Assembly (NCBI RefSeq): GCF_009696075.1
Contig: NZ_VUMR01000011.1
Span: 1-43,951 of the forward strand
Direction: 5' to 3'
Length of the DNA stretch: 43,951 bases
Source: Holdemanella porci
GTDB lineage: Bacteria > Bacillota_I > Bacilli_A > Erysipelotrichales > Erysipelotrichaceae
Shown: positions 1 to 8,802 of the stretch, one piece after another
Numbering within the stretch: the first letter of the stretch is position 1
Layout: every line of letters begins with the position of its first letter
Translations under genes and position numbers: made by a program
Notes under the pieces: model-generated
Told to the model about the DNA's origin: nothing
Database searches by the model: none
What the model saw: the letters and a program-made list of their open reading frames with translations, nothing else

Positions 1-234
1 ATAATACAACACGAATTCACTCACATTGTGAATATGAATCTCCACAAAATTTTGAAAAACAATATTTGAAACATAAACATTAAAAAAACAGATATTTAAG
101 TTGTCTTAAATCTTGACATAGTACCAATGGGACTTTTACAGATAATCTAGTAACTGGCAGTGGTGTCTTTGCACAAATGTTACAAGGTTTAAATATACCG
201 ATAATGGAAGCGGAATCAGAAAAATTCGTTTAGG
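1..234 (+). other. Left-edge region with two short coding relics and no intact gene
   Basis: No full gene is visible upstream of ptsH. From the first base, one frame reads 22 codons to a TGA at 67-69 and contains HEFTH, which has the HExxH form of zinc metallopeptidases. A second open stretch, 117-233, reads 38 codons to a TAG and has a protein-like C-terminus (GSGVFAQMLQGLNIPIMEAE). They are in separate frames or separated by stops, so they could be debris of one gene or unrelated. I recognise neither. No convincing sigma-A promoter for ptsH was found; a TTGACA at 113-118 lacks a well-spaced -10. Confidence 0.2.
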
Positions 235-294
235 TATTGTTTTCTTTGGCAAAATGTCATAAAATACATTTAGATTTGATTTAGGAGGATAATT

Positions 295-561
295 ATGAAA
301 CAAGTAACTGTAACTGTAGTAGATCCAGTAGGTCTTCACGCACGTCCAGCAACTGTAGCTGTTAACGCTGCTAGTAAATTTAAAAGTGAAATCAATGTAG
401 CTTTCAAAGGACGTGAAGTAAACATGAAATCTATCATGGGCGTTATGTCTTTAGGAATTCCTACACAGTCAGAAATCACAATTAGCTGCTCAGGCGAAGA
501 TGAAGATGCTGCTGTAGCTGCAATCGAAGAAGTATTGCGCGCTCAAAAGATTATTGCTTAA
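295..561 (+). CDS. ptsH: HPr phosphocarrier protein of the sugar PTS
   Basis: HPr takes a phosphate from enzyme I and passes it to the sugar-specific EIIA proteins in the cytoplasm. The 88-residue product has the normal family length. GLHARPA holds the active-site His15, and NMKSIMGVMSLG holds Ser46, the site modified by HPr kinase/phosphorylase in Firmicutes, so a role in carbon catabolite control is expected from family knowledge. The start is fixed by AGGAGG at 283-288. The gene stands alone: a strong terminator follows directly and ptsI lies about 19 kb downstream instead of adjacent. Confidence 0.97.
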   Translation: MKQVTVTVVDPVGLHARPATVAVNAASKFKSEINVAFKGREVNMKSIMGVMSLGIPTQSEITISCSGEDEDAAVAAIEEVLRAQKIIA

Positions 562-570
562 TTAAAGAAA

Positions 571-597
571 GTCTCATAGTTTTATGAGACTTTTTTA
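571..597 (+). terminator. Intrinsic terminator of ptsH
   Basis: An 8-bp stem (571-578 with 583-590), a GTTT loop and a run of six T make a canonical rho-independent terminator ten bases after the ptsH stop. Confidence 0.9.
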
Positions 598-628
598 TTT
601 CAAAGTTAGAAAAGAAGGAGAATAAATA

Positions 629-2323
629 ATGTCTATTGTTGAAGAAAGATATTCAAAATGGTTAAACCATGAAAATTTAGCCTCTCAATACAAGCCTGTT
701 TTAGAAGCAATGAATGCAGAAGAAAAAAATGATGCATTCTATACTACAATTGAGTTTGGTACAGCAGGTATGCGTGGTCTTTTAGGTCCGGGAACAAACC
801 GAATTAATATTTATACAATTCGTAAGGCAACTCAAGGATACGCAAATTACATTAATGAAAATAACGGTGGTGAAGCTGGTATTGCGATTGGTTATGATAA
901 CCGTCACATGTCAAAAGAGTTTGCGTTTGATTGTGCTGACTTATTAGCAAAAAACAACATTAAATCATATGTGTTTGAATCTTTACGTCCAACTCCAGAA
1001 TTGAGTTTTGCGGTACGTCACTTAAATTGCTTTGGTGGTATTATGATTACTGCCAGTCACAACCCTAAAGAATACAATGGATATAAATTGTATGATGATA
1101 AAGGATGTCAGTTGATTCCTTGTTTAGCTAGTCAGGTTATTGATAAGGTTAACGCAATTGAAGATGAATTGGCAATTGATGCAGACTGTACAGAAGAACA
1201 AAAGAAATTAATTACAGTTATTGGTAAAGATGTGGATGAAGAATACTACAAAAATGTATTAAGTATTCAATTGAATCCTGAAGTTAAAAAAGATATTAAA
1301 ATCGTATTTTCACCAGAACATGGAACTGCTAATATTCCTGTTCAAGAAGTTTATAAACGTGCAGGATATACTTGCATTCCAGTTGTAGAGCAATGTAGTC
1401 CAGATCCTGATTTCTCAAATACACCCACACCAAACCCAGAACAAGCGGGTGCTTATGAATTGTCATTAAAATACGCAAAAGAAAATCAAGCAGACTTAAT
1501 TTTAGTTTGTGACCCAGATGCTGACCGTATGGGAGTTGGAGTCTTGCACAATGGGGAATATGTTGTATTAACAGGAAACCAATCTGGTTCTGTCGAAATT
1601 GAATATATTTGTTCACAACTTCAAAAACAAGGCAAAATGCCTGAAAACCCTGTAATGTTCAATACAGTTGTTACAAGTGATCTAGGAGAAAAAGTAGCTT
1701 CTGATTATGGTGTTACAACAGAAAAAACTTTAACTGGATTCAAATTCATTGGTGAAAAAGTTGCGAAATATGAAAAAACGCACGAAAAGAACTATGTATT
1801 TGGATATGAAGAAAGTTATGGTTCATTAATTAAACCTTTTGTACGTGATAAAGATGCTCCTCAAGCTTGTTTGATGCTTGCAGAAGCTTGTGCATTCTAC
1901 AAAGAACAAGGTAAAGATTTAGTTGATGTATTAGATAGCTTATATGACCGTCATGGTACATATGAAGAAAGTCAAGTTGCGTTATCATTAGCTGGTGAAG
2001 CGGGTGCTAAACGTATTAAAGAAATCTTAGCTAACTTAAGAAAAGATGCTCCAACTCAAATTGGCGGTACGAAAGTTGTTCGTAGTGAAGACTATAAAGA
2101 ATGTATAATCAAAGAAGGGGATACAGTAACTGAACTTACTGGATTCACTAAATCGGATGTATTAAAATACTATTTAGAAGATGGAAGTTGGATTGCGGTA
2201 CGTCCTAGTGGAACAGAACCAAAATGTAAATTCTACTATTGTATCAAGGGAGCTTCAAAAGAGGATGCTCACAACAAAACAGTTCATTTCCAAAAGGCAA
2301 TGGATGATTTGATTGCCAAGTAG
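629..2323 (+). CDS. pgcA: Alpha-phosphohexomutase (phosphoglucomutase/phosphomannomutase, PgcA type)
   Basis: The enzyme interconverts glucose-1-phosphate and glucose-6-phosphate (or the mannose forms), linking glycolysis to cell-wall and glycolipid sugar nucleotides. The 564 residues match the long Firmicute PgcA family. All four signature loops are visible: the phosphoserine loop TASHNP with Ser143, the metal loop DPDADR at 295-300, the sugar loop GYEES at 392-396 and the phosphate-binding loop RPSGTEPK at 525-532. GAAGGAG sits upstream of the ATG. It is monocistronic between terminators. Which hexose is preferred cannot be told from sequence. Confidence 0.92.
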   Translation: MSIVEERYSKWLNHENLASQYKPVLEAMNAEEKNDAFYTTIEFGTAGMRGLLGPGTNRINIYTIRKATQGYANYINENNGGEAGIAIGYDNRHMSKEFAFDCADLLAKNNIKSYVFESLRPTPELSFAVRHLNCFGGIMITASHNPKEYNGYKLYDDKGCQLIPCLASQVIDKVNAIEDELAIDADCTEEQKKLITVIGKDVDEEYYKNVLSIQLNPEVKKDIKIVFSPEHGTANIPVQEVYKRAGYTCIPVVEQCSPDPDFSNTPTPNPEQAGAYELSLKYAKENQADLILVCDPDADRMGVGVLHNGEYVVLTGNQSGSVEIEYICSQLQKQGKMPENPVMFNTVVTSDLGEKVASDYGVTTEKTLTGFKFIGEKVAKYEKTHEKNYVFGYEESYGSLIKPFVRDKDAPQACLMLAEACAFYKEQGKDLVDVLDSLYDRHGTYEESQVALSLAGEAGAKRIKEILANLRKDAPTQIGGTKVVRSEDYKECIIKEGDTVTELTGFTKSDVLKYYLEDGSWIAVRPSGTEPKCKFYYCIKGASKEDAHNKTVHFQKAMDDLIAK

Positions 2324-2327
2324 TATT

Positions 2328-2354
2328 AAAGGATGTCTAAGGGCATCCTTTTTG
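2328..2354 (+). terminator. Intrinsic terminator of the phosphohexomutase gene
   Basis: Stem AAAGGATG (2328-2335) pairs with CATCCTTT (2344-2351) across an 8-base loop and runs into T residues. It lies between two convergent genes. Confidence 0.8.
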
Positions 2355-2363
2355 ATTTTTCAT

Positions 2364-2397
2364 AAAAAAGGATCTAGACTCATTTGTCTAAATCCTT
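2364..2397 (-). terminator. Intrinsic terminator of the aminotransferase operon, overlapping its stop codon
   Basis: On the minus strand, an 11-12 bp stem with one mismatch (2386-2397 with 2368-2379) is followed by six T. The upstream arm lies inside the last codons and the stop falls at the loop, so the terminator and the 3' end of the coding region are merged. Confidence 0.8.
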
Positions 2398-3540
2398 CAA
2401 GAATTGTTCTAAGCGAACAACAGCTTCTTTGATGTGATCTATGCTATATGCATAAGAGATACGGATATATCCTTCACCACTTTGTCCAAAAGCGCTTCCT
2501 GGAACACAGGCAACTTTTTGTTTTTGTAGTAATTTTTCACAGAACGTTTCTGAATCCAGTCCTGTCGATTGAATGTTACAGAAAACATAGAATGTACCAT
2601 GAGGCATATTTGTCTTTAGTCCCATACGATTGAGTCTGTTGACTAAGAAGTTTCTTCTTTTTAGATAGTCATCTTTCATCATCAATACATCATCATAGCC
2701 GTTTTTAATGGCTTCGATACCTGCATATTGAGACATAACAGGAGCTGACATGATTACATATTGGTGAATTTTATTCATAACAGAAGAAAGTTCTTTGTTG
2801 GCCATACAATAGCCTAGACGCCATCCTGTCATCGCATATGCTTTTGAAAAACCATTTACGACAATGATTTGAGATTTGATTTCGTCAAATTGGGCTAATG
2901 ATGCAAAAGGCTGATCAAAGCTTAGTTCGGCATAGATTTCATCACTCACAACATATATACCGGATTCTTTGATGATATCAACAATTTTTGCGTAGTCCTC
3001 TTTTGTCATGACACCACCTGTAGGGTTGCTAGGATAATTGATAATCATAGCTTTTGTCTTTGGTGTGATGACTTTCTTTAAATCTTCTGGAAGAATTTTA
3101 AAGTCATTTTCTTCTTTTAACTGTAAAGGGACAACAACACCATCACTTAGTGTAACACTTGGTGCATAAGCAACGTAGTTAGGGTCTAATACAATAACTT
3201 CATCGCCAGGATTCAACAAGGCACGCATACATAAGTCAATGGCTTCACTACCACCAATTGTGATAATAACTTCATTTTCAGGATCATATGTTTGATTGTA
3301 ATGTTCCTTGTGGAATTTACAGATTTCTTCACGAAGCTCCAACAATCCACGATTGGCTGTATAGTGAGTGTGTCCTGTACTCATGTAGTGAATTGCATTT
3401 TCACAAATGTGCCATGGCGTAGCGAAATCGGGTTCACCAACACCTAAAGAGATAACGCCTTCCATTGTACTTGCTAAATCAAAGAATTTACGAATTCCAC
3501 TTGGTTTGATAGATGTTGCTTTTGTAGATAAACTTTTCAT
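2380..3540 (-). CDS. PLP-dependent class I/II aminotransferase
   Basis: This is a fold-type I aminotransferase of 386 residues, close in style to Firmicute PatA-like enzymes that act on aromatic amino acids or N-acetyl-diaminopimelate. Visible residues are SNPTG (Asn172), Asp200 and Tyr203 for the cofactor, SKAYAMTGWR with the PLP-binding Lys233, and Arg360 in YIRIS for the substrate carboxylate. The ATG overlaps the TAA of the upstream regulator by one base (TAATG) and has only a weak ribosome site, so translation is probably coupled. The exact substrate is not readable from the sequence. Confidence 0.88.
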   Translation of the reverse strand: MKSLSTKATSIKPSGIRKFFDLASTMEGVISLGVGEPDFATPWHICENAIHYMSTGHTHYTANRGLLELREEICKFHKEHYNQTYDPENEVIITIGGSEAIDLCMRALLNPGDEVIVLDPNYVAYAPSVTLSDGVVVPLQLKEENDFKILPEDLKKVITPKTKAMIINYPSNPTGGVMTKEDYAKIVDIIKESGIYVVSDEIYAELSFDQPFASLAQFDEIKSQIIVVNGFSKAYAMTGWRLGYCMANKELSSVMNKIHQYVIMSAPVMSQYAGIEAIKNGYDDVLMMKDDYLKRRNFLVNRLNRMGLKTNMPHGTFYVFCNIQSTGLDSETFCEKLLQKQKVACVPGSAFGQSGEGYIRISYAYSIDHIKEAVVRLEQFLKDLDK

Positions 3541-4034
3541 TATGGAGTCACAACCAATCTTGATTCTTTATCTTCCGGTTTGTCAATCATGACGATACCA
3601 CTTTGCTTATATTGTTTTAATACAAATAATGTCTTTGTGGAACGAACATCTTCAACACAGGCAATCTTATCTGAAACAAAGCGAGCCACTTCAAACATGG
3701 TTTTACCTTGTACTAAACATAAGAAATCACAATCTCCACTTAATAGATACATTGTATCTACTTCTGGATAGTTGGCAATCAATGCTGCTGTCTTGTCATA
3801 GCCTCTATTTCTTGTAGGTGTACAACTTACTTCAATATAAGCTAAAACTTTTTGATCTTTTAACGCTTTATTGTAGTTAATAATTGTGTGATAGCCACAA
3901 ATAATTTTGTTTTTTTCTAAAGATTGAATCTCTGATTTTATACTTGCTTCATCTTCATTCAAAATATCCGCTAGATCTTGTGAAGTTAGACGAGCGTTAT
4001 TTTCAAGTAAATCTAGGATTAAACTTTGGTTCAT
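3540..4034 (-). CDS. Lrp/AsnC-family transcriptional regulator
   Basis: The 164-residue protein has an N-terminal winged HTH (about residues 1-60, with the SQDLADILNEDEASIK helix pair) followed by the RAM ligand-binding domain with the typical GDCDFLC strand near residue 100. Such proteins sense amino acids and usually control nearby amino-acid genes; the one-base overlap with the aminotransferase supports a shared operon and a regulatory link (inference). I place the start at the ATG at 4034 because AAAGGAGG lies 8 bases before it; a longer reading upstream lacks such a site. Confidence 0.88.
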   Translation of the reverse strand: MNQSLILDLLENNARLTSQDLADILNEDEASIKSEIQSLEKNKIICGYHTIINYNKALKDQKVLAYIEVSCTPTRNRGYDKTAALIANYPEVDTMYLLSGDCDFLCLVQGKTMFEVARFVSDKIACVEDVRSTKTLFVLKQYKQSGIVMIDKPEDKESRLVVTP

Positions 4035-4167
4035 TTTTAATTCCTCCTTTTGAATATAATAGCACAATTAAGGTTATGTAAAAAGTGTGAAAATGCTTGA
4101 GAATGAACTGTAAATAGTCTAAAATATAAGTAGTTGTTAGTTGTAAAAAGTTTTACTTGTTAGAGAA

Positions 4168-4196
4168 TTGACAAATTAACAGTAGGCTTTTATAAT
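4168..4196 (+). promoter_or_regulatory. Consensus sigma-A promoter of gapA
   Basis: TTGACA (4168-4173) and TATAAT (4191-4196) are perfect consensus boxes with a 17-bp spacer. The ATG at 4201 is only five bases past the -10, so translation must start further in, at 4228. Confidence 0.92.
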
Positions 4197-4227
4197 AACA
4201 ATGGTATTTAAAGGAGGATTTACTGAC

Positions 4228-5241
4228 ATGACAGTAAAAGTTGCGATTAACGGTTTTGGACGTATCGGACGTTTGGCATTCCGTCAAATGTTTGGTGCTG
4301 AAGGCTACGAAGTAGTAGCTATCAATGACTTGACTAGCCCTAAGATGTTAGCTCACTTGTTGAAATATGATTCAACTCAAGGAACTTACGCTAAGGCTGA
4401 CACAGTTGTTGCTGGTGAAAATTCAATTACAGTAGACGGAAAAGAAATCACTATCTACGCAGAAGCTGATGCTTCTAAATTACCTTGGGGTGAATTAGGA
4501 GTTGACGTAGTATTAGAATGTACAGGATTCTATACTTCAAAAGCTAAAGCAGAAGCACACATTAAAGCAGGTGCTCGTAAAGTTGTTATCTCTGCTCCAG
4601 CAGGAAATGACTTACCAACAATTGTTTACAATGTAAACCACGAAACATTGAAACCAGAAGATACAGTAATTTCTGCAGCTTCTTGTACAACAAACTGTTT
4701 AGCTCCAATGGCTAACGCTTTGAACAAATTAGCTCCAATTAAATCAGGTATCATGACTACAGTTCACGCTTATACTGGTGACCAAATGACATTAGACGGA
4801 CCTCAACGTAAAGGTGATTTACGTCGTAGCCGTGCTGCTGCAGTTAACATTGTTCCTAACTCAACAGGTGCTGCAAAAGCTATCGGATTAGTTATCCCTG
4901 AATTAAACGGAAAATTAATCGGATCTGCTCAACGTGTTCCAACTCCTACAGGATCAACTACTATTTTAGTAGCTGTTGTTGAAGGTGATGTAACAGTTGA
5001 CCAAATCAACGCTGCTATGAAAGCTGCTACAACTGAATCATTCGGATACACTGAAGAACAATTAGTATCTAGTGATATCGTTGGTATGCGTTACGGATCA
5101 TTGTTCGATGCAACTCAAACAATGGCTCACTCATTAGGTGACGGAACTACTCACGTACAAGTTGTTTCTTGGTACGACAACGAAAACTCTTACACAAGCC
5201 AAATGGTTCGTACAATTAAGTACTTCTCAGAATTAGCTTAA
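4228..5241 (+). CDS. gapA: Glyceraldehyde-3-phosphate dehydrogenase (NAD-dependent, phosphorylating)
   Basis: The cytoplasmic glycolytic enzyme converts glyceraldehyde-3-phosphate, NAD and phosphate to 1,3-bisphosphoglycerate. The 337 residues show the Rossmann start [10 protein letters not shown], Asp34 after the second strand (typical of NAD preference), the catalytic SCTTNC with Cys153, and His180. AAGGAGG at 4211-4217 sets the start at 4228. Codon use looks strongly biased, as expected for a very highly expressed gene, and the promoter is a perfect consensus. It is monocistronic; pgk and tpi, often next to it, are absent here. Confidence 0.97.
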   Translation: MTVKVAINGFGRIGRLAFRQMFGAEGYEVVAINDLTSPKMLAHLLKYDSTQGTYAKADTVVAGENSITVDGKEITIYAEADASKLPWGELGVDVVLECTGFYTSKAKAEAHIKAGARKVVISAPAGNDLPTIVYNVNHETLKPEDTVISAASCTTNCLAPMANALNKLAPIKSGIMTTVHAYTGDQMTLDGPQRKGDLRRSRAAAVNIVPNSTGAAKAIGLVIPELNGKLIGSAQRVPTPTGSTTILVAVVEGDVTVDQINAAMKAATTESFGYTEEQLVSSDIVGMRYGSLFDATQTMAHSLGDGTTHVQVVSWYDNENSYTSQMVRTIKYFSELA

Positions 5242-5257
5242 TAATTGTAAGTCTTTT

Positions 5258-5286
5258 AAAGGAATCCAATAGGGTTCCTTTTTTTT
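5258..5286 (+). terminator. Intrinsic terminator of gapA
   Basis: Stem AAAGGAAxCC (from 5258) pairs with GGxTTCCTTT (to 5282) and is followed by a T run. Confidence 0.85.
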
Positions 5287-5318
5287 GTATGCTTAACTAA
5301 AAAGTGCAAAACAAAACC

Positions 5319-5347
5319 TTGAAATAAATGGGTAAATCATGTATTCT
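5319..5347 (+). promoter_or_regulatory. Probable sigma-A promoter of the 5376-6225 gene pair
   Basis: TTGAAA (5319-5324) and TATTCT (5342-5347) are spaced by 17 bp. The promoter covers an upstream ATG (5328), which argues that the real first codon is the one at 5376. Confidence 0.5.
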
Positions 5348-5375
5348 AACCTCTAGAGATTGTGAGGTGTTAGCG

Positions 5376-5552
5376 ATGGGTATTCGACATCGTTTGACGG
5401 ATTCTGAGCGTGATGATTTAACAAAAGATGTAGACGATTTAGATGCTGTTTACATGGAAAAATTAAGAAAAGATGGAATTGACGAAGATTTATTAGCTCA
5501 GTTTCGTGATTTAACTTTAGAATTAGAAAAGGATAAGGAACAAAATGGATAG
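5376..5552 (+). CDS. Small acidic protein of unknown function
   Basis: I do not recognise this 58-residue protein. It is hydrophilic, rich in Asp, Glu and Lys and probably helical, with no membrane segment or cysteine. GAGGTG at 5364-5369 precedes the chosen ATG with good spacing; an in-frame ATG at 5328 lies inside the promoter. The end overlaps the next gene by 8 bases, so the two are likely co-translated. The charged helical make-up suggests a partner protein, but this is a guess. Confidence 0.6.
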   Translation: MGIRHRLTDSERDDLTKDVDDLDAVYMEKLRKDGIDEDLLAQFRDLTLELEKDKEQNG

Positions 5553-6225
5553 TAAGACAATGAATGTAATGATCATAATTGTATTGACATTAGTATTAAT
5601 TTTAGTGCCAATGATTATGAAAAAAGTTGTATGGAAGAAGTTATTAGTTCAATTGAACAATGAACAATATGACGAATTCTACAAAACATTAGATACAGGA
5701 GCCTGTAAATTCTCATATCAGGCATTTAACCGTGAGTATATGCGTTTAAGTGGTTATTTGGCACAAAGAAATGATGCGAAAATCGAAGAACAATTTGAAT
5801 TGTTGAAAAATATGCGTATTTCAAATAAACAAAAGGCTAGTGTCGCAACTCGTGGATTTTATTATTATTTAGAAAAAGGAAAAATCAAAAAAGCAGAGGG
5901 CATGCTTTCTTATGGAAAAAGCTATGTTGATGAAAAGACATTCAAGAATATGCAGATTCAATTCAGCATATTAATGAAGAAAGAAGCCAAATATATTGAT
6001 GACTGTAAAAATATTTTAAATGGTATATGGGATGGTAAGTCCGAACTAGACAACAATAAAAAATTCCCTGTTGGAACCATTCAATATTTAATTGGGCTTC
6101 AATATTCTTATTTAAAAGATGTGGATCATATGATGGAATACTTTAATCCTGCATTAGAAAATTTAGCAGGTACACCATATGAAGAAGATATTCGTCGTAT
6201 CATGACTAATTTACATGTAGGCTGA
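5545..6225 (+). CDS. Membrane-anchored protein with TPR-like helices, unknown function
   Basis: The 226-residue product starts with one hydrophobic segment (about residues 8-25), followed by a Lys-rich stretch, which predicts an N-terminal anchor with a cytoplasmic body. The rest is a series of amphipathic helices with aromatic residues at intervals, resembling a degenerate tetratricopeptide solenoid. I recognise no family. It overlaps the small acidic gene and ends in a terminator hairpin that includes its stop codon. A scaffold role is only inference. Confidence 0.65.
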   Translation: MDSKTMNVMIIIVLTLVLILVPMIMKKVVWKKLLVQLNNEQYDEFYKTLDTGACKFSYQAFNREYMRLSGYLAQRNDAKIEEQFELLKNMRISNKQKASVATRGFYYYLEKGKIKKAEGMLSYGKSYVDEKTFKNMQIQFSILMKKEAKYIDDCKNILNGIWDGKSELDNNKKFPVGTIQYLIGLQYSYLKDVDHMMEYFNPALENLAGTPYEEDIRRIMTNLHVG

Positions 6226-6246
6226 CCATTTGGTTAGCTTTTTTTT
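6221..6246 (+). terminator. Intrinsic terminator overlapping a stop codon
   Basis: GCTGACC (6221-6227) pairs with GGTTAGC (6232-6238), including one G-T pair, around an ATTT loop, followed by eight T. The TGA stop of the preceding gene lies within the upstream arm. Confidence 0.85.
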
Positions 6247-6261
6247 TCATGTTTTGTATTG

Positions 6262-6267
6262 TATAAT
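6262..6267 (+). promoter_or_regulatory. Possible -10 box of the cysS operon
   Basis: A perfect TATAAT lies 30 bases before cysS. No good -35 is visible, because that position falls in the preceding terminator's T run. No T-box leader is present. Confidence 0.35.
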
Positions 6268-6296
6268 AAACAATATGAATTGGAGGACATTTTATT

Positions 6297-7628
6297 ATGA
6301 AATTATATAATAGTTATTCTCAAACCATTGAAGAATTAAAACCAATCGAACCAGGAAAGATTTCCATGTACGTATGTGGACCAACGGTCTATAACTATCC
6401 ACATATTGGAAATGCTCGTCCTATCGTTGTATTTGATACATTAAAAAAAGCATTGTCTGCACAAGGCTATGAAGTGACTTTTGCTTCAAACTATACAGAT
6501 GTAGACGATAAGATCATTAAAACGGCTATTGAACAAAATGTGACTGAAAAGGAAATCACAGACAAATTTATTGTTGCCTATAACGATGTACGTAAAGGCT
6601 TACATGCAGATCTTCCAGATTATGCACCTCGTGTTACAGAAACAATGGATCGTATTATCGAATTTATTGATAAGATGGTTAAAAATGGTTCAGCTTATCA
6701 AGTGGGAGGCGATGTTTATTTCCGTGTTAATAGTGATAAAAAATATGGAGAACTGTCTCATCAAAGTATTGATGATCTAATGGTTGGTGCTCGTATTGAT
6801 GAAAATGAAAAGAAGGAGAATCCATTAGATTTTACTTTATGGAAAGAGACAACGGAAGGAATTAAATGGGATTCACCTTGGTCAAAAGGACGTCCAGGAT
6901 GGCATACAGAATGTGTGGTTATGATACAGGATGTATTTAAGAAAACATTGATTGATATCCATGGTGGTGGTTTAGATTTAAAATTCCCTCACCACGAAAA
7001 TGAGGTTGCTCAATGTGAAGTATGCAACGATACACGCTTGGCAAATATCTGGATGCACAATGGTATGATCAATATCAATGGTATCAAGATGTCAAAATCA
7101 TTAGGTAATGTATGGTGGGCTAAAGATTTGATCGCTAACCATGGAGGAAACTTGACTCGTTGGTTGATGATTTCTACACATTACCGTGCACCACTTAATT
7201 TAAATGAAGAGGCTTTCACAACTTCAAAGAAAGAATTAGATAAGATTGCAGTTGCTTATAAACAGGCTTGTGTAAAACTTGCTTTATCAAATGCTAAAGA
7301 AACAACTGCATTTGATGAAACGTATACTTCATTTATTGATGCATTAAATGATGATTTAAATACACCTAATGCGATCAGTGTTGTTTATGAAGTCGTAAAA
7401 AAAATCAATCAGGCGGTTCGTCAAAGAGAAATCGATGTTGAAAATTTAGCTGTATTAGTACATACATTAGAAAAGATGCTTTATATTTTAGGTATTGAAT
7501 TTGATAAGATCACAATGAGTGAAGAAGATAAAGAAATGTATCAAAACTGGAGAAGTGCAGTTAAAGAAAAAGATTTTGAAACAGCGGATTCACTTCGTGC
7601 TGCATTGATTGAAAAAGGAATTCTGTAA
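6297..7628 (+). CDS. cysS: Cysteinyl-tRNA synthetase
   Basis: This class I synthetase charges tRNA-Cys. Its 443 residues are slightly short for the family (about 465). It has the zinc-binding Cys27 in CGPTVYN, the HIGH-type motif HIGN at 36-39, the GWHTEC zinc segment, the HHENE element and KMSKS at 264-268. GGAGG (6282-6286) sets the start. It leads an operon: mrnC starts inside its stop codon (TAATG), and rlmB follows. This cysS-mrnC-rlmB order is conserved in Firmicutes. Confidence 0.96.
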   Translation: MKLYNSYSQTIEELKPIEPGKISMYVCGPTVYNYPHIGNARPIVVFDTLKKALSAQGYEVTFASNYTDVDDKIIKTAIEQNVTEKEITDKFIVAYNDVRKGLHADLPDYAPRVTETMDRIIEFIDKMVKNGSAYQVGGDVYFRVNSDKKYGELSHQSIDDLMVGARIDENEKKENPLDFTLWKETTEGIKWDSPWSKGRPGWHTECVVMIQDVFKKTLIDIHGGGLDLKFPHHENEVAQCEVCNDTRLANIWMHNGMININGIKMSKSLGNVWWAKDLIANHGGNLTRWLMISTHYRAPLNLNEEAFTTSKKELDKIAVAYKQACVKLALSNAKETTAFDETYTSFIDALNDDLNTPNAISVVYEVVKKINQAVRQREIDVENLAVLVHTLEKMLYILGIEFDKITMSEEDKEMYQNWRSAVKEKDFETADSLRAALIEKGIL

Positions 7629-8014
7629 TGGAAATAGTAACGGAAAATGCGACAAGTCTAGCATGGATTGGTGATGCCGTTATGTCTTTGGCTGTGCGCA
7701 AACACCTTCTAAGTTTAGGGTATCGCAAGGCCCATGTTCTTCAGCAGAAAAACGCTGTAATTTGTAGTGCTAAAGGGCAATCTGTTATGTTGAATATAAT
7801 GATGGATGAAGATTTCTTTACCGAGGAAGAGAAAACGATTCTTGCACGTGGAAGAAATGCGACGATTCATTCAAAGGCTAAAAATGCGACATACAAAACA
7901 TACTTAGAAGCAACCGCATTAGAATCTATGTTGGGATATTTATATTTATATGGACATCAGGATAGACTTAAGGTTTGTCTAGATAGAATAATTGAGATAG
8001 GGGACAGTCTATGA
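7628..8014 (+). CDS. mrnC: Mini-ribonuclease III (23S rRNA maturation)
   Basis: Mini-III trims the 23S rRNA precursor in Bacillus-type bacteria. The 128-residue protein is an RNase III catalytic domain without the double-stranded-RNA-binding domain, the hallmark of the family. LAWIGDAVMSL contains the conserved acidic Asp16, and EEKTILARGRNA corresponds to the conserved helix with ARN. It shares one base with cysS and four with rlmB, so it is tightly co-translated. Confidence 0.93.
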   Translation: MEIVTENATSLAWIGDAVMSLAVRKHLLSLGYRKAHVLQQKNAVICSAKGQSVMLNIMMDEDFFTEEEKTILARGRNATIHSKAKNATYKTYLEATALESMLGYLYLYGHQDRLKVCLDRIIEIGDSL

Positions 8015-8742
8015 TCGTATATGGAAAAAATGTGTATTCTACACTTCGAAATGATCCGGATTCAATCGAAACAGTATATGTACTTCAGGGGTTGAAAGAC
8101 GCAAAGCTTTTAAAATCGATTCAAAAATCAAATTTAAAGGTAGAATATTGTAATCGTGCAAAATTAGATAAAATTGCTAATTCGACACATCATAATGGAG
8201 TTGCGCTAAAAGTAAGTGAAATTGAAACATATAGTATTGAAGAATTAGTTAGACGAGCTAAAAAGCCTGGCTTATTAGTGGCTTTGGACGGTATTCAAGA
8301 TCCACATAATGTAGGTGCCATTTTAAGAACTTGTGATTGTACGGGTGTTGATGGTGTCATCTTGACGAAACACAATAGTTGTGGATTAACCCCATCGGTT
8401 GTTAAGGCAAGTACAGGAGCTGCTTATACTGTACCTGTTTCGATTGTGACGAATTTATCGCAGACATTAAGAAACTTGAAGCAAGAAGGATATTGGGTTG
8501 TTGGTACAGATATGAAGGATGCAAGAGAATATCGTGAAGGTATGTATGATTCACCAACTGTATTGGTTATAGGATCTGAAGGTCAGGGTATTTCAAATCT
8601 TGTAAAGAAACAATGTGACTATATGGTGTATCTACCAATGGTCGGAAGTATCACTTCATTAAATGCGAGTGTTGCAGCAGCAGTCTTGATGTATGAGGTA
8701 TACAATCAAAGAAATCCCATCAAAAAAGTCGATTTTTTATAA
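8011..8742 (+). CDS. rlmB: 23S rRNA 2'-O-methyltransferase of the SpoU/TrmH family (RlmB type)
   Basis: SpoU enzymes use a knotted SAM-binding fold to methylate ribose 2'-O; RlmB acts on G2251 of 23S rRNA (family knowledge). The 243-residue protein has an N-terminal substrate-binding domain and the three SPOUT motifs: HNVGAILRTC with Asn100, IGSEGQG at about 187-193, and SLNASVAAAVLMYE starting near 216. It overlaps mrnC (ATGA). In Bacillus a yacP/rae1 gene comes next; here it is missing and a terminator follows. Confidence 0.92.
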   Translation: MIVYGKNVYSTLRNDPDSIETVYVLQGLKDAKLLKSIQKSNLKVEYCNRAKLDKIANSTHHNGVALKVSEIETYSIEELVRRAKKPGLLVALDGIQDPHNVGAILRTCDCTGVDGVILTKHNSCGLTPSVVKASTGAAYTVPVSIVTNLSQTLRNLKQEGYWVVGTDMKDAREYREGMYDSPTVLVIGSEGQGISNLVKKQCDYMVYLPMVGSITSLNASVAAAVLMYEVYNQRNPIKKVDFL

Positions 8743-8755
8743 AATCGGCTTTTTT
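8722..8755 (+). terminator. Intrinsic terminator of the cysS-mrnC-rlmB operon
   Basis: A 15-bp A/T-rich stem (8722-8736 with 8741-8755) around a TTAT loop overlaps the last codons of rlmB and ends in T6. Confidence 0.85.
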
Positions 8756-8779
8756 AATGTCTTTTTCACATTGCCTCGT

Positions 8780-8785
8780 TATAAT
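8780..8785 (+). promoter_or_regulatory. Possible -10 box of the sigH-like gene
   Basis: TATAAT lies 18 bases before the ATG at 8803; the -35 is poor. Confidence 0.35.
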
Positions 8786-8802
8786 GGATTTAGGTGATAA
8801 AG

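Noticed and set aside
1329-1616. Reverse-strand open frames inside the phosphohexomutase, nusG, RNase R and ankyrin genes
   Set aside because: They lie fully inside well-identified genes, lack ribosome sites and have no family-like features.
4201-4230. ATG at 4201 as the gapA start
   Set aside because: It is five bases after the -10 box and has no ribosome site; AAGGAGG lies before the ATG at 4228.
6226-6296. T-box leader for cysS
   Set aside because: Only about 70 bases separate the genes, half of them taken by a terminator; no T-box sequence is present.
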